Positions 22,680 to 33,599 of a stretch of DNA of 64,000 nucleotides are shown piece by piece. The translations under genes were made by a program, and so were the position numbers. The first letter of the stretch is position 1; the number at the start of each line of letters is the position of its first letter. The stretch comes from Carettochelys insculpta (taxonomy: Eukaryota; Chordata; Testudines; Carettochelyidae). The stretch covers positions 13,007,001 to 13,071,000 of the forward strand of contig NC_134160.1 in assembly GCF_033958435.1 (NCBI RefSeq), written 5' to 3'. The notes under the pieces were generated by a model that did no database searches, was not told the DNA's origin, and saw only the letters and a program-made list of their open reading frames with translations.

Positions 22680-22845
22680 GGAGAATTGAGCGGCAGCCTG
22701 GCCCAGGCGCTAAGGCGCTGGTATAGACTGGACGCAACCTGACGTCTATCCCTGGCTCGGGCAAGACGCTTCCTGACTCCGTGCCTCAGTTTCCCTGTCC
22801 AGCCTTTGAATGTCTTGCCTGTTTAGGTTACAAGCTATGACCTGA
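22680..22845 (+). repeat. MIR-like SINE, nearly complete
   Basis: The tRNA-like part (ggcgctaaggcgctggtat, then tctatccctggctcgggca) is followed by gcttcctgactccgtgcct and cagtttccctgtcc, in sense MIR order. Confidence 0.6.
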
Positions 22846-22849
22846 TGCT

Positions 22850-23155
22850 GTGATGACTGGAATGTGTCTGCCTTGGACTGGAACAGGGGCAGCCGTGTCC
22901 GCAGGGGCTCCACGTGCCAGCAGAATTTTTGTCCTTCCTAGAATTGGCCTGGGACGGCAGTTGCTGGGACGTGCATGCGTGTGTGGTTTTATCTCATAGC
23001 GCTGAACAATTAGGTTTTGTTTACTATGGGCAGAAAGTCTTTCATCTTCCTTTTTCCAGGGCAGGAGAGAAATGTGACTTCGGGTAGGAAGGAGTGGGCT
23101 CCGAGTGGGGTTTACAATAAAAGCAACAATTGTACTTTGTCTGTTCCTAGTGCTA
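22850..23155. other. Non-coding stretch
   Basis: Nothing recognised. Confidence 0.4.
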
Positions 23156-23164
23156 CCCAACCAG

Positions 23165-23310
23165 TGAACTCTAAGCACCCTGCACACATTGAAGTGATGC
23201 CGCTTCAGCCCCTCCAGTCTCCCAGTGAGGCAGGTCGGAATTGTTAGCCCCATTTTCTGCATGGGGAAACTGATATATAAGGCAGGGCACAAGGTGGAAG
23301 CCTGGAGTCC
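23165..23310 (-). repeat. MIR-like fragment
   Basis: It contains ttagccccattttctgcat and ggggaaactgatatataag, the antisense core, with a decayed remainder. Confidence 0.5.
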
Positions 23311-23319
23311 ATTGCTCAC

Positions 23320-24390
23320 TACAGCAAGCTGACATCTGTGGAGTGCAGGCTCTCAGTCCAAGGCTCTAGCCACTTGCCAGCATCCCCCCATGAAGAGGGG
23401 AAATAGTGCTCCAGAGGAGAGGGGCTCCCCACTCATGGACCTGTGTAAGAAAGGATGAATCTGCCCCCACTTCTCTCCTGGCTGGGTTGGTGATTTGCAG
23501 TCGTTGTCAGCTGGGCTTGTTCTGCCGGGCCCTGGCTGTGCTCTGTGGGATGCTCTGGGGTAGCATGACTGTGGGTCCTGCAGCCCAAACAAGCCTTCAC
23601 CGCCACTGGATCCAGGCCTTGTGCTCTGGCAGGAGAGTAGGGAGTGGAAAAATGATCCCCATTCCATCCCCATGGTGTACAGCGCCTGCGCCACCCCCCC
23701 AGCCAAGAAGAGAGGCTGTCTGTGGTCTGAGCCAAGCCTACTTAGTCCCAGGCCTGGTTCGCTGGCTAGCTGCTGTTTGTCCCTGCAATGCCAGGTCCCT
23801 GCAGACCCTGCCTCTCCTGGCTCTGGACTGCACCTTGGCTGCCTGGGAGGGTCCAGGGAGAGCTCACCCCACATGTGCAGGGAATGGCACATCTGGAAGC
23901 AATATGGCAAAATGCCGCTTGTGTGGATAGGTGGTTTCCCACCTCTCTGGGGTGTGTTAAAAAGGTGAAGCAGCAAGTCAGGAATATGAGATGGAAACTG
24001 GAGCAGGTGGAAGCACCTCTGCAGCCACTGCCCCAGGGTCATTCCCACAGGCTCTGCCTGGGGCTGTATGGAGTGGCCCATGCTGGCTCTGTCCCCTTTA
24101 AGGCTGGTTCCCAGGCTACTGCCCTGGCTGGCTGCTAGGCATCAGGAACCTGCTGTACAATGGTGCTCCCAGTAGAGGGAGCAGGTAAGCAGCAGCTTGC
24201 CGCATCTGTGCCCCTCCCAGGGCTGGGACGCCCTTCTGCCCCCGGAAGGGTCTGTGTGCGTGCGCGGGGATTGGGACCCACCCTCCTGCCTTGCAGATGG
24301 AGGGTGAGGCATCCGGGAAGGGCAGGGGAGCCATGGAGTCAGGCAGTAACCTGCCTACTTCAGGGGTGATGGTGCTGGATCGGTGTCATG
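23320..24390. other. Non-coding stretch
   Basis: No gene supported. The 242-codon minus-strand frame at 23353-24081 and its plus-strand partners have no recognisable domain. Confidence 0.45.
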
Positions 24391-24397
24391 TCTAGGG

Positions 24398-24715
24398 CAG
24401 CAGCTCCCAACCTTTTCACTAGTGCAGACCCCCAGTTGCCCCTTAAACCTTTCATGGACTCCCCCCAAGCCAATTCTAGCCACTGTGGACACTTGATTAA
24501 ATACAAAAGGAAGCCACAGTGTAGATTTTCGGACAGCCATTAATACCATTATTGGAACATATTTAATTTAAAATAACAATTGATTGTGACTTTGCAATTT
24601 ATGTAAAACTTATATTCTCTGATTATTTTTATTTATCTTTTACTTTTTACGGACCCCCTGCAGTAACCTCATGGACTCCCAGGGATCAGCAGAACCCATG
24701 GTGGGACCCAGTGGA
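24398..24715. mobile_element. Possible hAT-like non-autonomous element
   Basis: The left end reads cagctcccaaccttttcact then gcagaccccc. The right part has acggaccccctgcagtaac and catggactcccaggg. An AT-rich middle (24540-24650) separates them. The layout resembles old hAT elements of amniotes, but the exact termini and target duplication are not clear. Confidence 0.4.
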
Positions 24716-24719
24716 CTAG

Positions 24720-26590
24720 GGGATTTGGACCCACAGCTCCCGTTCATAGGCTGGAGCCCCATGCATCTCAGCCTAGGTTGTTGGATAGGGTTCAGGAATG
24801 TCCTTTGGCTGATTATCCCCAAAGGGAGAAGTGCCCCCACGACAAAGGGTGTTGCTGTGTGTTGCTTTGCCACCCTGGGAGAGTGTAATTGGTGCAGGCT
24901 TAGTTCTGGGGGAGTCTCATTGGTCTGGAATATTTAAAAACACCAGGTCAGCAAAGTCTTGTTGTGTAACTTTTGAAAGTGCTGTCAAATCCCTTAAAGT
25001 GCAGGAACCTCCACCTGACACTTTGGACTGTTGTGGGAATAGGGGCTCACCCTTCCCACCCCTCTTCCTTTGCTTAGGGCCTCCCTGTGTTGTTTGGCTG
25101 CCTACAGGCTTGTTCCCATCATCATTCTCTACCCACTGTCTCTGTCCACCCCTGCCCCATCTCATCTCCATCCAGTAAGTCGTGCTCTGTGTGGTCAGGG
25201 GCCAGATGTTTGGCACTGCTGAGTTACTGTTCAGAGGTGAGGTTCTGTGCTGGGATCGGCTGCTGGTTGGCTGGTGTCAGATGTTCACTGACCTTCCCCA
25301 TGAAATCCTTAGGCTCTGTCCACTGGGCAATGACACCCCCCAGCGGGCAAAGGGCTAACATCCCAGGGCTGTTGAACTGTGGTGCGGCTCTTTGGGCCTG
25401 GGCTGGAGCGTGGGCTGCACGGTGGGAGGGTCCTGGGGTTGGAAGCTGAATGTCGACACCACAGTTAGACAGCCCCGTAGCCTAAGCCAGGGACCCAGGT
25501 GATCTGGCACAGGCCAGCCTCAGGTGTCCAGCGGCCGTGAGGACATACTTAGAGACCCAGCAGCCTATGTGAGTTCTGTGGTGGCTGAAAGTGCCATGGG
25601 AAATTTAGGGGCAGGCCCCAGTGGGAGATGCTTGACTTTCCTTGAAGTCCAGCTAGCCCTTTATCAGCTGCTGTTGTTGTGCAACTAATGGGGAACATTG
25701 ACCTGAGAGGCGTTTCTAACTTAAACCTTGTGCAGGAGCCAAGCTGAGCATCGATCCTGACCCTTCTCTGGTAGGGAAATGGTATCAGTGAGTCTTTCAC
25801 TCCCAAGCCTGCTGGGAGTGGTTGGGGTGTGATGGCCGTTTAATGGCCTTTGTGAAATGATTTTAGTGGTCAGTGCCCCAGCAGAAGGAATCCATATCCC
25901 TAGAAGATTCCCTGTGCCACCTCTGGAGTGAAGAGCAGGAGCCTGCACAGCTTGAGCTAGAGAACTAAGTACCATGGCTGGGAGCTGTGGCCAGCTCAGA
26001 TCCAGACAGGGGGAATGTAGAATTCACTGAGCAGCAGGTCACTGTTGCCCAGCCACAGACTTTGTTGTATCTGCTTTTTGGATAAACCAAAAGATTCATC
26101 CCTTGGGAGGGCCAGTCTGGTGCCTTCTGCGAGCACCAGATTTCTACCCACAGTGAGTTGGAAGCTACCCAGAATGATCACCATTGGGCAGATCTGCTGC
26201 CTGCACAGCTGGCTTGGGAGGAAACTTGCAGCTGGGAGCAGGGTGACCAGAGTGCATCTCCCAGCATGATGCTGTTAGACTGTCCCAGCTTCTGGGCCTG
26301 TGCAGAGTGTGGCAGGAAGCCCAGAGTGGGGTAGCACCAAGGCTTTGTAAGGCACGTCCTTCCCTGCAGGCAGCACAGAGCCAAGACACTAGCAAGTGTG
26401 GGGCATGAGCTCCCACGTGAAATGTCAAGCCACAATCCTGACCATTTTATTGGTAAATAGCTCAATGGCCCATTCTTATTTTTGCAAGTGTGAGGGTTCC
26501 CTAAGACCAGCACAGTGTTAAACAGGAACAGGAGGTTCCCATGGTGGTTGCCTCCCTTCCTTCCCTCAGCAGTTCCAAGAGGATATGCTT
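24720..26590. other. Non-coding stretch
   Basis: No gene or clear repeat recognised. Confidence 0.4.
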
Positions 26591-26639
26591 TTGTTCCCTT
26601 GTGTTTCCTTTCCTTACCTGTTGTGCATGCTGCTGAACA

Positions 26640-26745
26640 GAGGCTGCACTGTACCCCAGAGGTGGCTGCATTCCAATGGTGGGCAGAGTGATGCCTGTGC
26701 TTTGTTTTATATAAGCTAAGGAAATTGCTTTGACATCCATCCAAA
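26640..26745. repeat. Interspersed repeat shared with 44530-44600
   Basis: The phrase ccagaggtggctgcattcc followed by a ggtggg segment recurs at about 44544 as ccagaggtggctgcatttc plus ggtgggtgactgattcctg. The family name is not known to me. It overlaps a minus-strand open frame ending at a donor-like site (26608), which is better explained by the repeat. Confidence 0.5.
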
Positions 26746-26749
26746 TGAA

Positions 26750-27870
26750 AGGCCTTGTGTGCATAGAAGAGCTGATTATTAATGGGATGAGAGCAGTGAC
26801 CGAGGTAAAACAGCCCGAGGAAAGGGCATGTACATTCGGGAATCTCAAGACCCGGTGTGTTTTAATGAGGCTGCCGTCCCCGTGGTGCCCTTTGCACTGG
26901 TAGGGCTGATTAAGGACCTCTGGGATGCACCGAAAGCACTTGGCCCTCCCTGACCCCACGGCGCACACCCCCCTTGTGCATCCCAGTGCTCAACGTGCTC
27001 GGGTCAGTTAGTCAAACCAGCCAAGGGTGACATGTGCTTCGGTTCCAGTAGGGTCCACCGGACACCTGGCCCATCGGCTGCCGGACGGGTCAGTGCCAGC
27101 ACCAAGTGGGAGCTGCTCCAGGGATTGGAGCAAGGTCAGCTCTAGGTGCTGAAATGCAGCTCCCCCTTGGCGGCCAGATGTCTCAGGTACAGCCTGAGAC
27201 CCTTGCGTGGCTGGGGAGTGGGGAGAGACATGTCTAACTGCCATCATGCAGTGCCCTCCTCTGGCCCCTCCTGAGTCCAGCTGGATTCAGGTGGGTGAAC
27301 TAGAGTCCAGAGGCATTTTAACCCTCTCCAGCATCTCCCAAGCCTGCTGGGAAAGCACCCGGGGTTTCTGTGCTTGTAAACCAGGGCACTCGGCCTTTCT
27401 GTCCTGTGTGCCTGACACTGGTTCCGGGTAGCCAGAGCTGCTCCTCAGGGCCCTCTGTGTCAGTTCCTGGGGGATGTGGTTCTGAAGCCCCAGGCTGATG
27501 ACACGGTGGCCCTTTGCAGCAGGGTATGCACCTGGACTCTGCAGGTCACCCATCTGACCAGCTGCAGCTGCTGGCTGTGGCCATGTAGGGCCTGGGCAGG
27601 TTTCATGAGTGGACATAGGGCAATATAACAGGACTTGCTTCAGGGCTAGCACTGCTTCTAGTGACTCCTTCTGGCCTGTTTCAGAACTGCACCTGCAACT
27701 GGGAGTCTTGTCCGTTGCTCACTGGGTGCTGCCTCTGCGAGTGGGTGGGAGCACCCTCAGGTGGGGGCGAACTCAGCAAAGCCTTTCCCAGCTCCCTAGT
27801 TAGGCCAGGGAAGACTCACTCTTTTCAAGCTGCTGTATGTGCTCCTGGTTCTTCCCTTGGCTACAGCAGG
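26750..27870. other. Non-coding stretch
   Basis: Nothing recognised. Confidence 0.4.
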
Positions 27871-27889
27871 ATGCTGATCTGTATGGGGC

Positions 27890-28020
27890 ACTTACCAGGT
27901 CCCCATCACTCAATAGGTGAGCCTGTTACCTTCAGGAAGGTGTTCACCCCTCAACAGGCAGGGGCTTGCCCAAGGTCACCCTGCTGGAGCGTGCTGTGGT
28001 CCCCAGGTCTCCTTGCATAA
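27890..28020 (-). repeat. MIR-like fragment
   Basis: It contains aggggcttgcccaaggtcac, an antisense MIR hallmark, with a decayed flank. Confidence 0.45.
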
Positions 28021-28139
28021 GGTGAGGGCCATGATGGGGAGCAGTCCCTGCAAGGCTGTGGCCATCAGCAGCACCCAACAGGATCTTTAGCTCTCCAGTT
28101 TGGGTGGGGGTGGGGGGGTGTTAAATGTGCAGCTGGGGA

Positions 28140-28420
28140 ACACTCCATTTCCAGCCTGCTGTGACTGCAGGGGATCGTCTCTGGGAGTGGAGACACATTA
28201 TAACTTGCTGTGTAATTAGCTAAATAAATGCTCTTGAGATAATAGCTAGGTGTAGCTCGCATAGCCTGAGTGCTGTGATGGGGATAATTGAATTACTGTC
28301 TGTGGGTGGATCTCTATTAATATTTTAAAATCCTAGTTGTGGCTTTATTTTGAGCTGTGTAGATTAAGGGCTGGATTGGAAGCATCAATGAGCCTGAGTT
28401 TGATTTGCCCGTAGTGGAGA
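28140..28420. other. AT-rich candidate conserved non-coding segment
   Basis: A single-copy-looking block with several TAAT-type motifs: gtgtaattagctaaataaat, gataattgaattactg, and ctattaatattttaaaa. It carries no recognised repeat. Whether it is conserved cannot be judged from one sequence. Confidence 0.2.
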
Positions 28421-28424
28421 AGGG

Positions 28425-28840
28425 CCTGGTGGAACATTAGTTTCTCAATTGCTGGTGAACCTCTTCTCATCAGGGCTGTCTCCTTTCACATCCCACCCTG
28501 TGCCTGGCTGGCTGTGTGGGGAGCACCAGAGAACCACCATAAGCCCAAGTGGAGGTGCATCAGCTGTTTTGCAGGACTTCTTTTGGCTAATGCTGCAAGA
28601 GGGACCCAGGAGAGCCAGGCTGGGTGGCCCAATGTACCTCACAGATACCATCCCCTGACTAAACTCAGGCTGTACATGGCAGGAAATCTTTGTGGGGCAG
28701 AGAGATGGTTAAGGTTTGCTTCTATGAGCAGCATTGAAGTCCTGTATGGACTCCGCAAGTCGGAGCAGCCTGGACAGCTCCTATCCCCACCCAAGGCCAC
28801 ATTTGCCCCATGTCAGCGCTGCCTCCCCACTCTGAGACTC
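28425..28840. other. Non-coding stretch
   Basis: Nothing recognised. Confidence 0.4.
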
Positions 28841-28844
28841 CGAG

Positions 28845-29570
28845 TGTAGAAAGTGGGGGCCCTCCAAATCTTAAAAATACCTTTCTTGTAAAGGTTCTGC
28901 TTAAAAAACTCTCCAAGGTCTTAGATTCCCTGAACCTGGGGGTAGTTGCCGCCATCACCCAAGTGAAAAATCCAAAACCCTTTAACCCAGGAAGACACAT
29001 TTGGGATGTCTCCCTGTGGGGTACCCCAATCTGTTAAGAGCTTAGATACCAAGAGCTGTAAGTTGGTAGCTGAGCTTTCAGTCTAAGGCATGTATATACA
29101 CAGTCCCTTCTCAGGACATAGGAAGCAGTCATTTGCTTTTTTAAAAAAGTAATTTATTAACAAAACAAGGGAAAATAACTCAATCATACTGCTTGCTGCA
29201 CAGAGAATTACTTCCCTGGCATTCAGCTTAGAAGTTACAGAGTACGGGGAAAGAATCAAGTCATTAACCAGAGCAACTGAAAAAAGGGTGCACACCAATT
29301 TCAAAATAACCACAACCTGATCATGTTTAACTACATATTTCCCCTCTACTTACATATCTATGGCTGATTTGAGATGGCCAGGCTATTTACTGGAGTCATT
29401 CCAGCTGTTCGGGAGCAATCATTTCTCTCTCTGTCCTTCATCAGTCACACAGACAGACCCTTCAGACTGCAATTGTTCTCAGTTCAAAAATGTTTCTCTT
29501 CCTCCCATTGGCTTACCTGACTGCACCTGCAGTGAGCCTGGTTAACCCTTTACAGGCATTTATTATGACA
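28845..29570 (-). mobile_element. Solo LTR-like element, endogenous-retrovirus type
   Basis: Read on the minus strand it starts tgtcataataaatgcctgta and ends ccccactttctaca, giving TG...CA ends. Minus-strand features include a polyadenylation-like taataaattac (29145-29155) and a downstream segment with ggggtaccccacagggaga. Length is about 726 bp. I saw no internal gag/pol-like coding and no second LTR, so this is a solo LTR. A target duplication was not evident. The call rests on general layout and resemblance to reptile LTRs. Confidence 0.5.
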
Positions 29571-29574
29571 CCCG

Positions 29575-30900
29575 CTCAGTCAAGGTCTGCAGCCACCTCC
29601 CACTGGGACTGGAGGAGGTTTTGTTTGTGGAGTTTTCAAAGCTTTCTGCCTCTGCTGAGGCCTAAAACGAGGGCTAATCAGACCCAGACCGAGCCAAAGG
29701 GTGACCATTCAGTGACAGGCAGCTGAAGAAGGCCAGGTTTGAACTTGCAATGTGCAGATGTATGGCTCTGTGTCTGCGTTACAGACTGTATAATGATGCT
29801 GGATTCAGACTCCATGTTATGTGAGGGACCCTGAGAAACTGGCACTGAACAGCCTAAAGCTGTTGGTTTTGACTGTGTCTCAACACCTAGCCCCATCTGC
29901 AAACCCAATGAGTTCTTTCTACATGGTACGCTGTGAGTGCTACCCCTGTACCACTCTATGGCTTTTTTCCCATCCTGGTAGAATTTCTGCCCCCCTCATG
30001 AGACAGAAGCCAGGTGGATGGAATAGTTTGCAGAAGTAGCTAGATTGACAGGCTAATTCTTGGTGGTAAGGTGGACCTGTGTTGCAAAGTCCATGTTCTT
30101 TGCTTGCATGTGTTGTCCCTCAAGGGATTCACTGAGAAACCAGTGCTCCCACAGCCAGTCGGACTCTGGGGGAATGTGTCGAAGAAATTTGGGGCATGGG
30201 AGGGCTGTAGCACTGGCTCTGGGGTCTCGGGGTCGGGGGGGCTGCACTACAGGATCCCACTGCTCAGGAAGAGGTCAGCACTTGGCAGCATGCTTGGGAG
30301 ATTTGGAGCTAGGATCCATGATCCATCACTGCCCAGACCTGGGGTTTAGAAGCAAGTGTTGCCCAGCAGTTTTGTTCACTGTGGACTGGTGACAGCCCAG
30401 ATGGCAGGGGGCTGGGCTGCAAGAACCTTATTTGCCCATCATTTCCCAACCCTTTGAGATCATCCTGACTCGGAGCTTAGTGGTGTCCGTGCTGAGGGTT
30501 CGAGCAAGTGCAGCTAGATGCGTGTCACTGGGCAGATGGCAGCGGAGTATAGTGACCTGATGACCCAGCATGAGCTGCTGGACAACGTGGTATCTGCATC
30601 CTTTGGAAGCTTTAGAGACTTTTCCTAGTGACACCAGCTCCATGTTCAAATTTCTCAGTGCCAGGAATTATCCTCTGCTGGGAGCTGAGAGGGAAGCTGC
30701 TTCAGGGCTCCTTCGTTTCTTCCTAGGGGCCTTGCTTAGTGCAGGGGAGGGTGGCTCACCAAATGTAATGACCATGACCATGAGCTGCTTATTACCTTTG
30801 CTCCCATCATTACCCAAGTTCTTCATACATGTAGTAATAAAATCCTATAGCTTTGTTCCTGTGGGGCTGACAGACATAGCTGTGTTTAATGCTCCTGGAA
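29575..30900. other. Non-coding stretch
   Basis: No gene recognised. A tRNA-like phrase (taggttagtgggtagagccc) at about 30927-30946 may mark another old SINE head, with nothing recognisable after it. Confidence 0.4.
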
Positions 30901-30949
30901 GGTTTTCCAGTAGCATGGAGGCAATGTAGGTTAGTGGGTAGAGCCCTGG

Positions 30950-32150
30950 AACTAATGCCCCAGACAGCTGTGTGCCAGTTCTTAGAATCTCTCCTAGGAG
31001 AGGTGCTGAGTTTCTAGTGGGGTAGGATCCTGGCACATGCCAGGAGAGGAGGACAAAGGGGAAGGCTATGTCCTACCCTCCCAGCTCCCTTCTTGCTCCT
31101 CTGGCTTCAGTGGTTGAATTTGGTTCTTGGCTGGTAGCGTTGGTTCAGGCCCATCTCCAGCTCAGTGAGCCCAGTGGGGAGGGTCAGCAAACTGACTGCT
31201 TGAGTAGTGAGGGAGCTTCTGTCTCGAGGGCTCTGGCATAGCCAAGATCACTTCATTTCACACCCTGCACAGTGCTGCTTCTGGTACAGCCGCATACCAA
31301 CGGCCCATCCCTCACATACCAACGCAGCCAGGGTGTTCTGGGCAGCTCTGCCATGCTCCTCAGGACTGTGGGTGCCACAGCAGAGGACTGTGGGTGCGGG
31401 AAGAGGACAGTGCTGGGGTATGGCCCCCTGCACAGAGCTGTTGCAGCAGAAGGAGGAGCTCACTGGTTTCTGAGACAGGCAGAAGAGTTGGAAGTAGTTG
31501 TATTCCATCTCCAGTCACCATGGGGTGAAGTGTTATTTGAGTGCCAGCTCTGTTCCTGAGTTCCTCTCTTTGCACAGCAGTTTGATAAAAACACCTCACT
31601 CACAGCTCGAATGCCCTCCTTAAATCCAAGCCTCAGAGATCCAGAGCCTCCCCAAGCACAGATCTGGGCACTCAGCCAGAGGGGCCTGGTGACCTTGTGT
31701 CTCCTTGGCTGGGGAGAGTGTGGAAAGCCATGACCCCTTCTGGGAAGTGAGGGAGGGCGTTACAGTCACTGGCGCTGCCGAGACCTGGCCAGGGTGGAGA
31801 ATGTCGCATTCAGTGCCGAGTGGTGGCCTGTACCTAGTGAGCTTGGCCTCCAGAAAGGGGTGCCCACAGCATGCCAGGCCTGACGCTGACTCTCCATGGA
31901 GAAACCACAGATTGAGGGGGATGTGGTGGCTGACCTGAATTCCCACCTGCCTTCTGCACTGCTCCAGCCTGGGCCTGCTATGTGTGGGGTGAGGCATTGG
32001 AAGGGTGGTCCATGCTGCAAAGCCGCAGGGCTTGGACCCAAATCACAGTGGGACTTGGGTCCTGACTGCTTGTGTGCAGATGGAATGAGGTGTGGACTAC
32101 AACCTGAGCTAGAGTCTATGTTTAGCAGGCAGGGTGGACGTGCCCCTAGT
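30950..32150. other. Non-coding stretch
   Basis: Nothing recognised. Confidence 0.4.
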
Positions 32151-32300
32151 GCAGGGGTGGGCAAACCTTTTGGCTTGACGTAGCACCAGAGTTCTGACAT
32201 GGTATGGAGGGTGGGGTAGGGGAGGCTGGGGAGCTGGTGGCACAGTCTCTGCCCCCTATTTGTCCCCCTGCCCAGCTTTCCTGGCCTTTCCACCTCTTAT
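32150..32300. repeat. Possible hAT end fragment
   Basis: The text gtgcaggggtgggcaaacct resembles the left end of hAT-type elements (caggggtgggcaaac). No matching right end was found, so only a fragment can be proposed. Confidence 0.35.
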
Positions 32301-32309
32301 TCAACCCTC

Positions 32310-33595
32310 CTCTGACACCCGCTTCTGGACTACCTCTGCTCCCTGCCCCTGGATCGTGCCATTCAGAGCACTGGGACTGGAACTTTGGGCTGGACACAAG
32401 GGTCTGGAGAGCTGGATGTGACCTGGAGGCTGTAGCTTTGATCTGCTCTGTCCTAGTGCCTGGGTGCTAGAGAAGCTCCTTTGTGAGCTGAGGCTACTCG
32501 AAAGTTCAGATTGTAGGGATCCATGTTCCTGAAAGGTCTGCGACTTCCTTCCCACGTCCCTGTGGGTGTCTGTAGCTCTCATGCTCCAGCAGTCCTCTGA
32601 CTCCCATGACATCATCTTCTAATAATGTCCTTGGTGAGCTATTTCAAGACTGAACTCTGGGCCTCCTTGAGTGTCTCTTCCCAGGGGCGAGCCATTTCCC
32701 AGCCGCTCCTGCTGCGTGCCCGGGAGCAGGGGACTAACAGGTGGAACTTGTGCTGCACACTAATCCCTTAGTGCATGGCCAGTCGTGCTGCTGGGGGAAG
32801 GTAAAAGGTTGCAGGGTTGGGGTTGTTGGCCCAGAATGGAGCCCCAGCTGGGATCTGTTTCAGGTGTGTGTGAGTCTTTCCAGATTGTTTCCTGGGCAGG
32901 AATGGACTGGGAGTGGCCAGTGCAAAACCCTGGCTTGTCTGGGACTGGATTCCTGTGCCAGCTGCAAACTGGCTTGTAGGGCCAGCCTGAGGGGGCAGCT
33001 CTGGATGGTAAGACAGGGCGACCCAGGCCAGCAGCGGGCAGACACTGTCTTCCTGTCTGGGGCTGTCACTGCGTTTGGGGACAGGCCAGAAATGAGAGTG
33101 AGAGATGTGGATTTCCTGGTCCTCTCCCGACTGATCTGAATGGCTCCCTGCACAGGGCCTCAGGCTGAGTGTTTTGGCTTCTGCTCTGGAAGCGGTGTTC
33201 TCTTCCCTTCCCAGTTCCATGAGGCCTAGAAAGATCCTCCCTTAAAGTCCCACAGCCATCCAAAGCAGCGCCGAAAGAAGGCCACACACCACTGCATCCA
33301 GGCCAGATCTGACACCTGCCTGCAGGGGAAGCTTTTAGTACTCCCCTCCCCCATAGGCAGCTTTTTGCACAAGGGGATTTCTTTTGCCTCTTGCTGCCCC
33401 ATCCAGTTTCGGCCACTGCTGTGGTAGACAGGTGGCTGGGCTGGATGGGTCCCCAGCCTGCCCTGGCTGTAAGGCACCAGGGAGCAGCCCTGAGGACCTG
33501 CTTGGTCCCAGTTGGTGCAAGGGAGTCCCCTGCCCTTTCGAGCTTCCCAGTTCCAGGAGGAAGAGGAGAGTGGCTGTGCTTGGTGGACCACAGGC
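32310..33595. other. Non-coding stretch upstream of the LINE
   Basis: No gene supported. The 251-codon minus frame at 33066-33821 runs across the start of the LINE and has no recognisable domain. Confidence 0.4.
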
Positions 33596-33599
33596 TGGG

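Noticed and set aside
26501..26968. Minus-strand frame ending at a good donor-like site (26608)
   Set aside because: The part before the donor is an interspersed repeat also present at 44530. No acceptor or domain was found.
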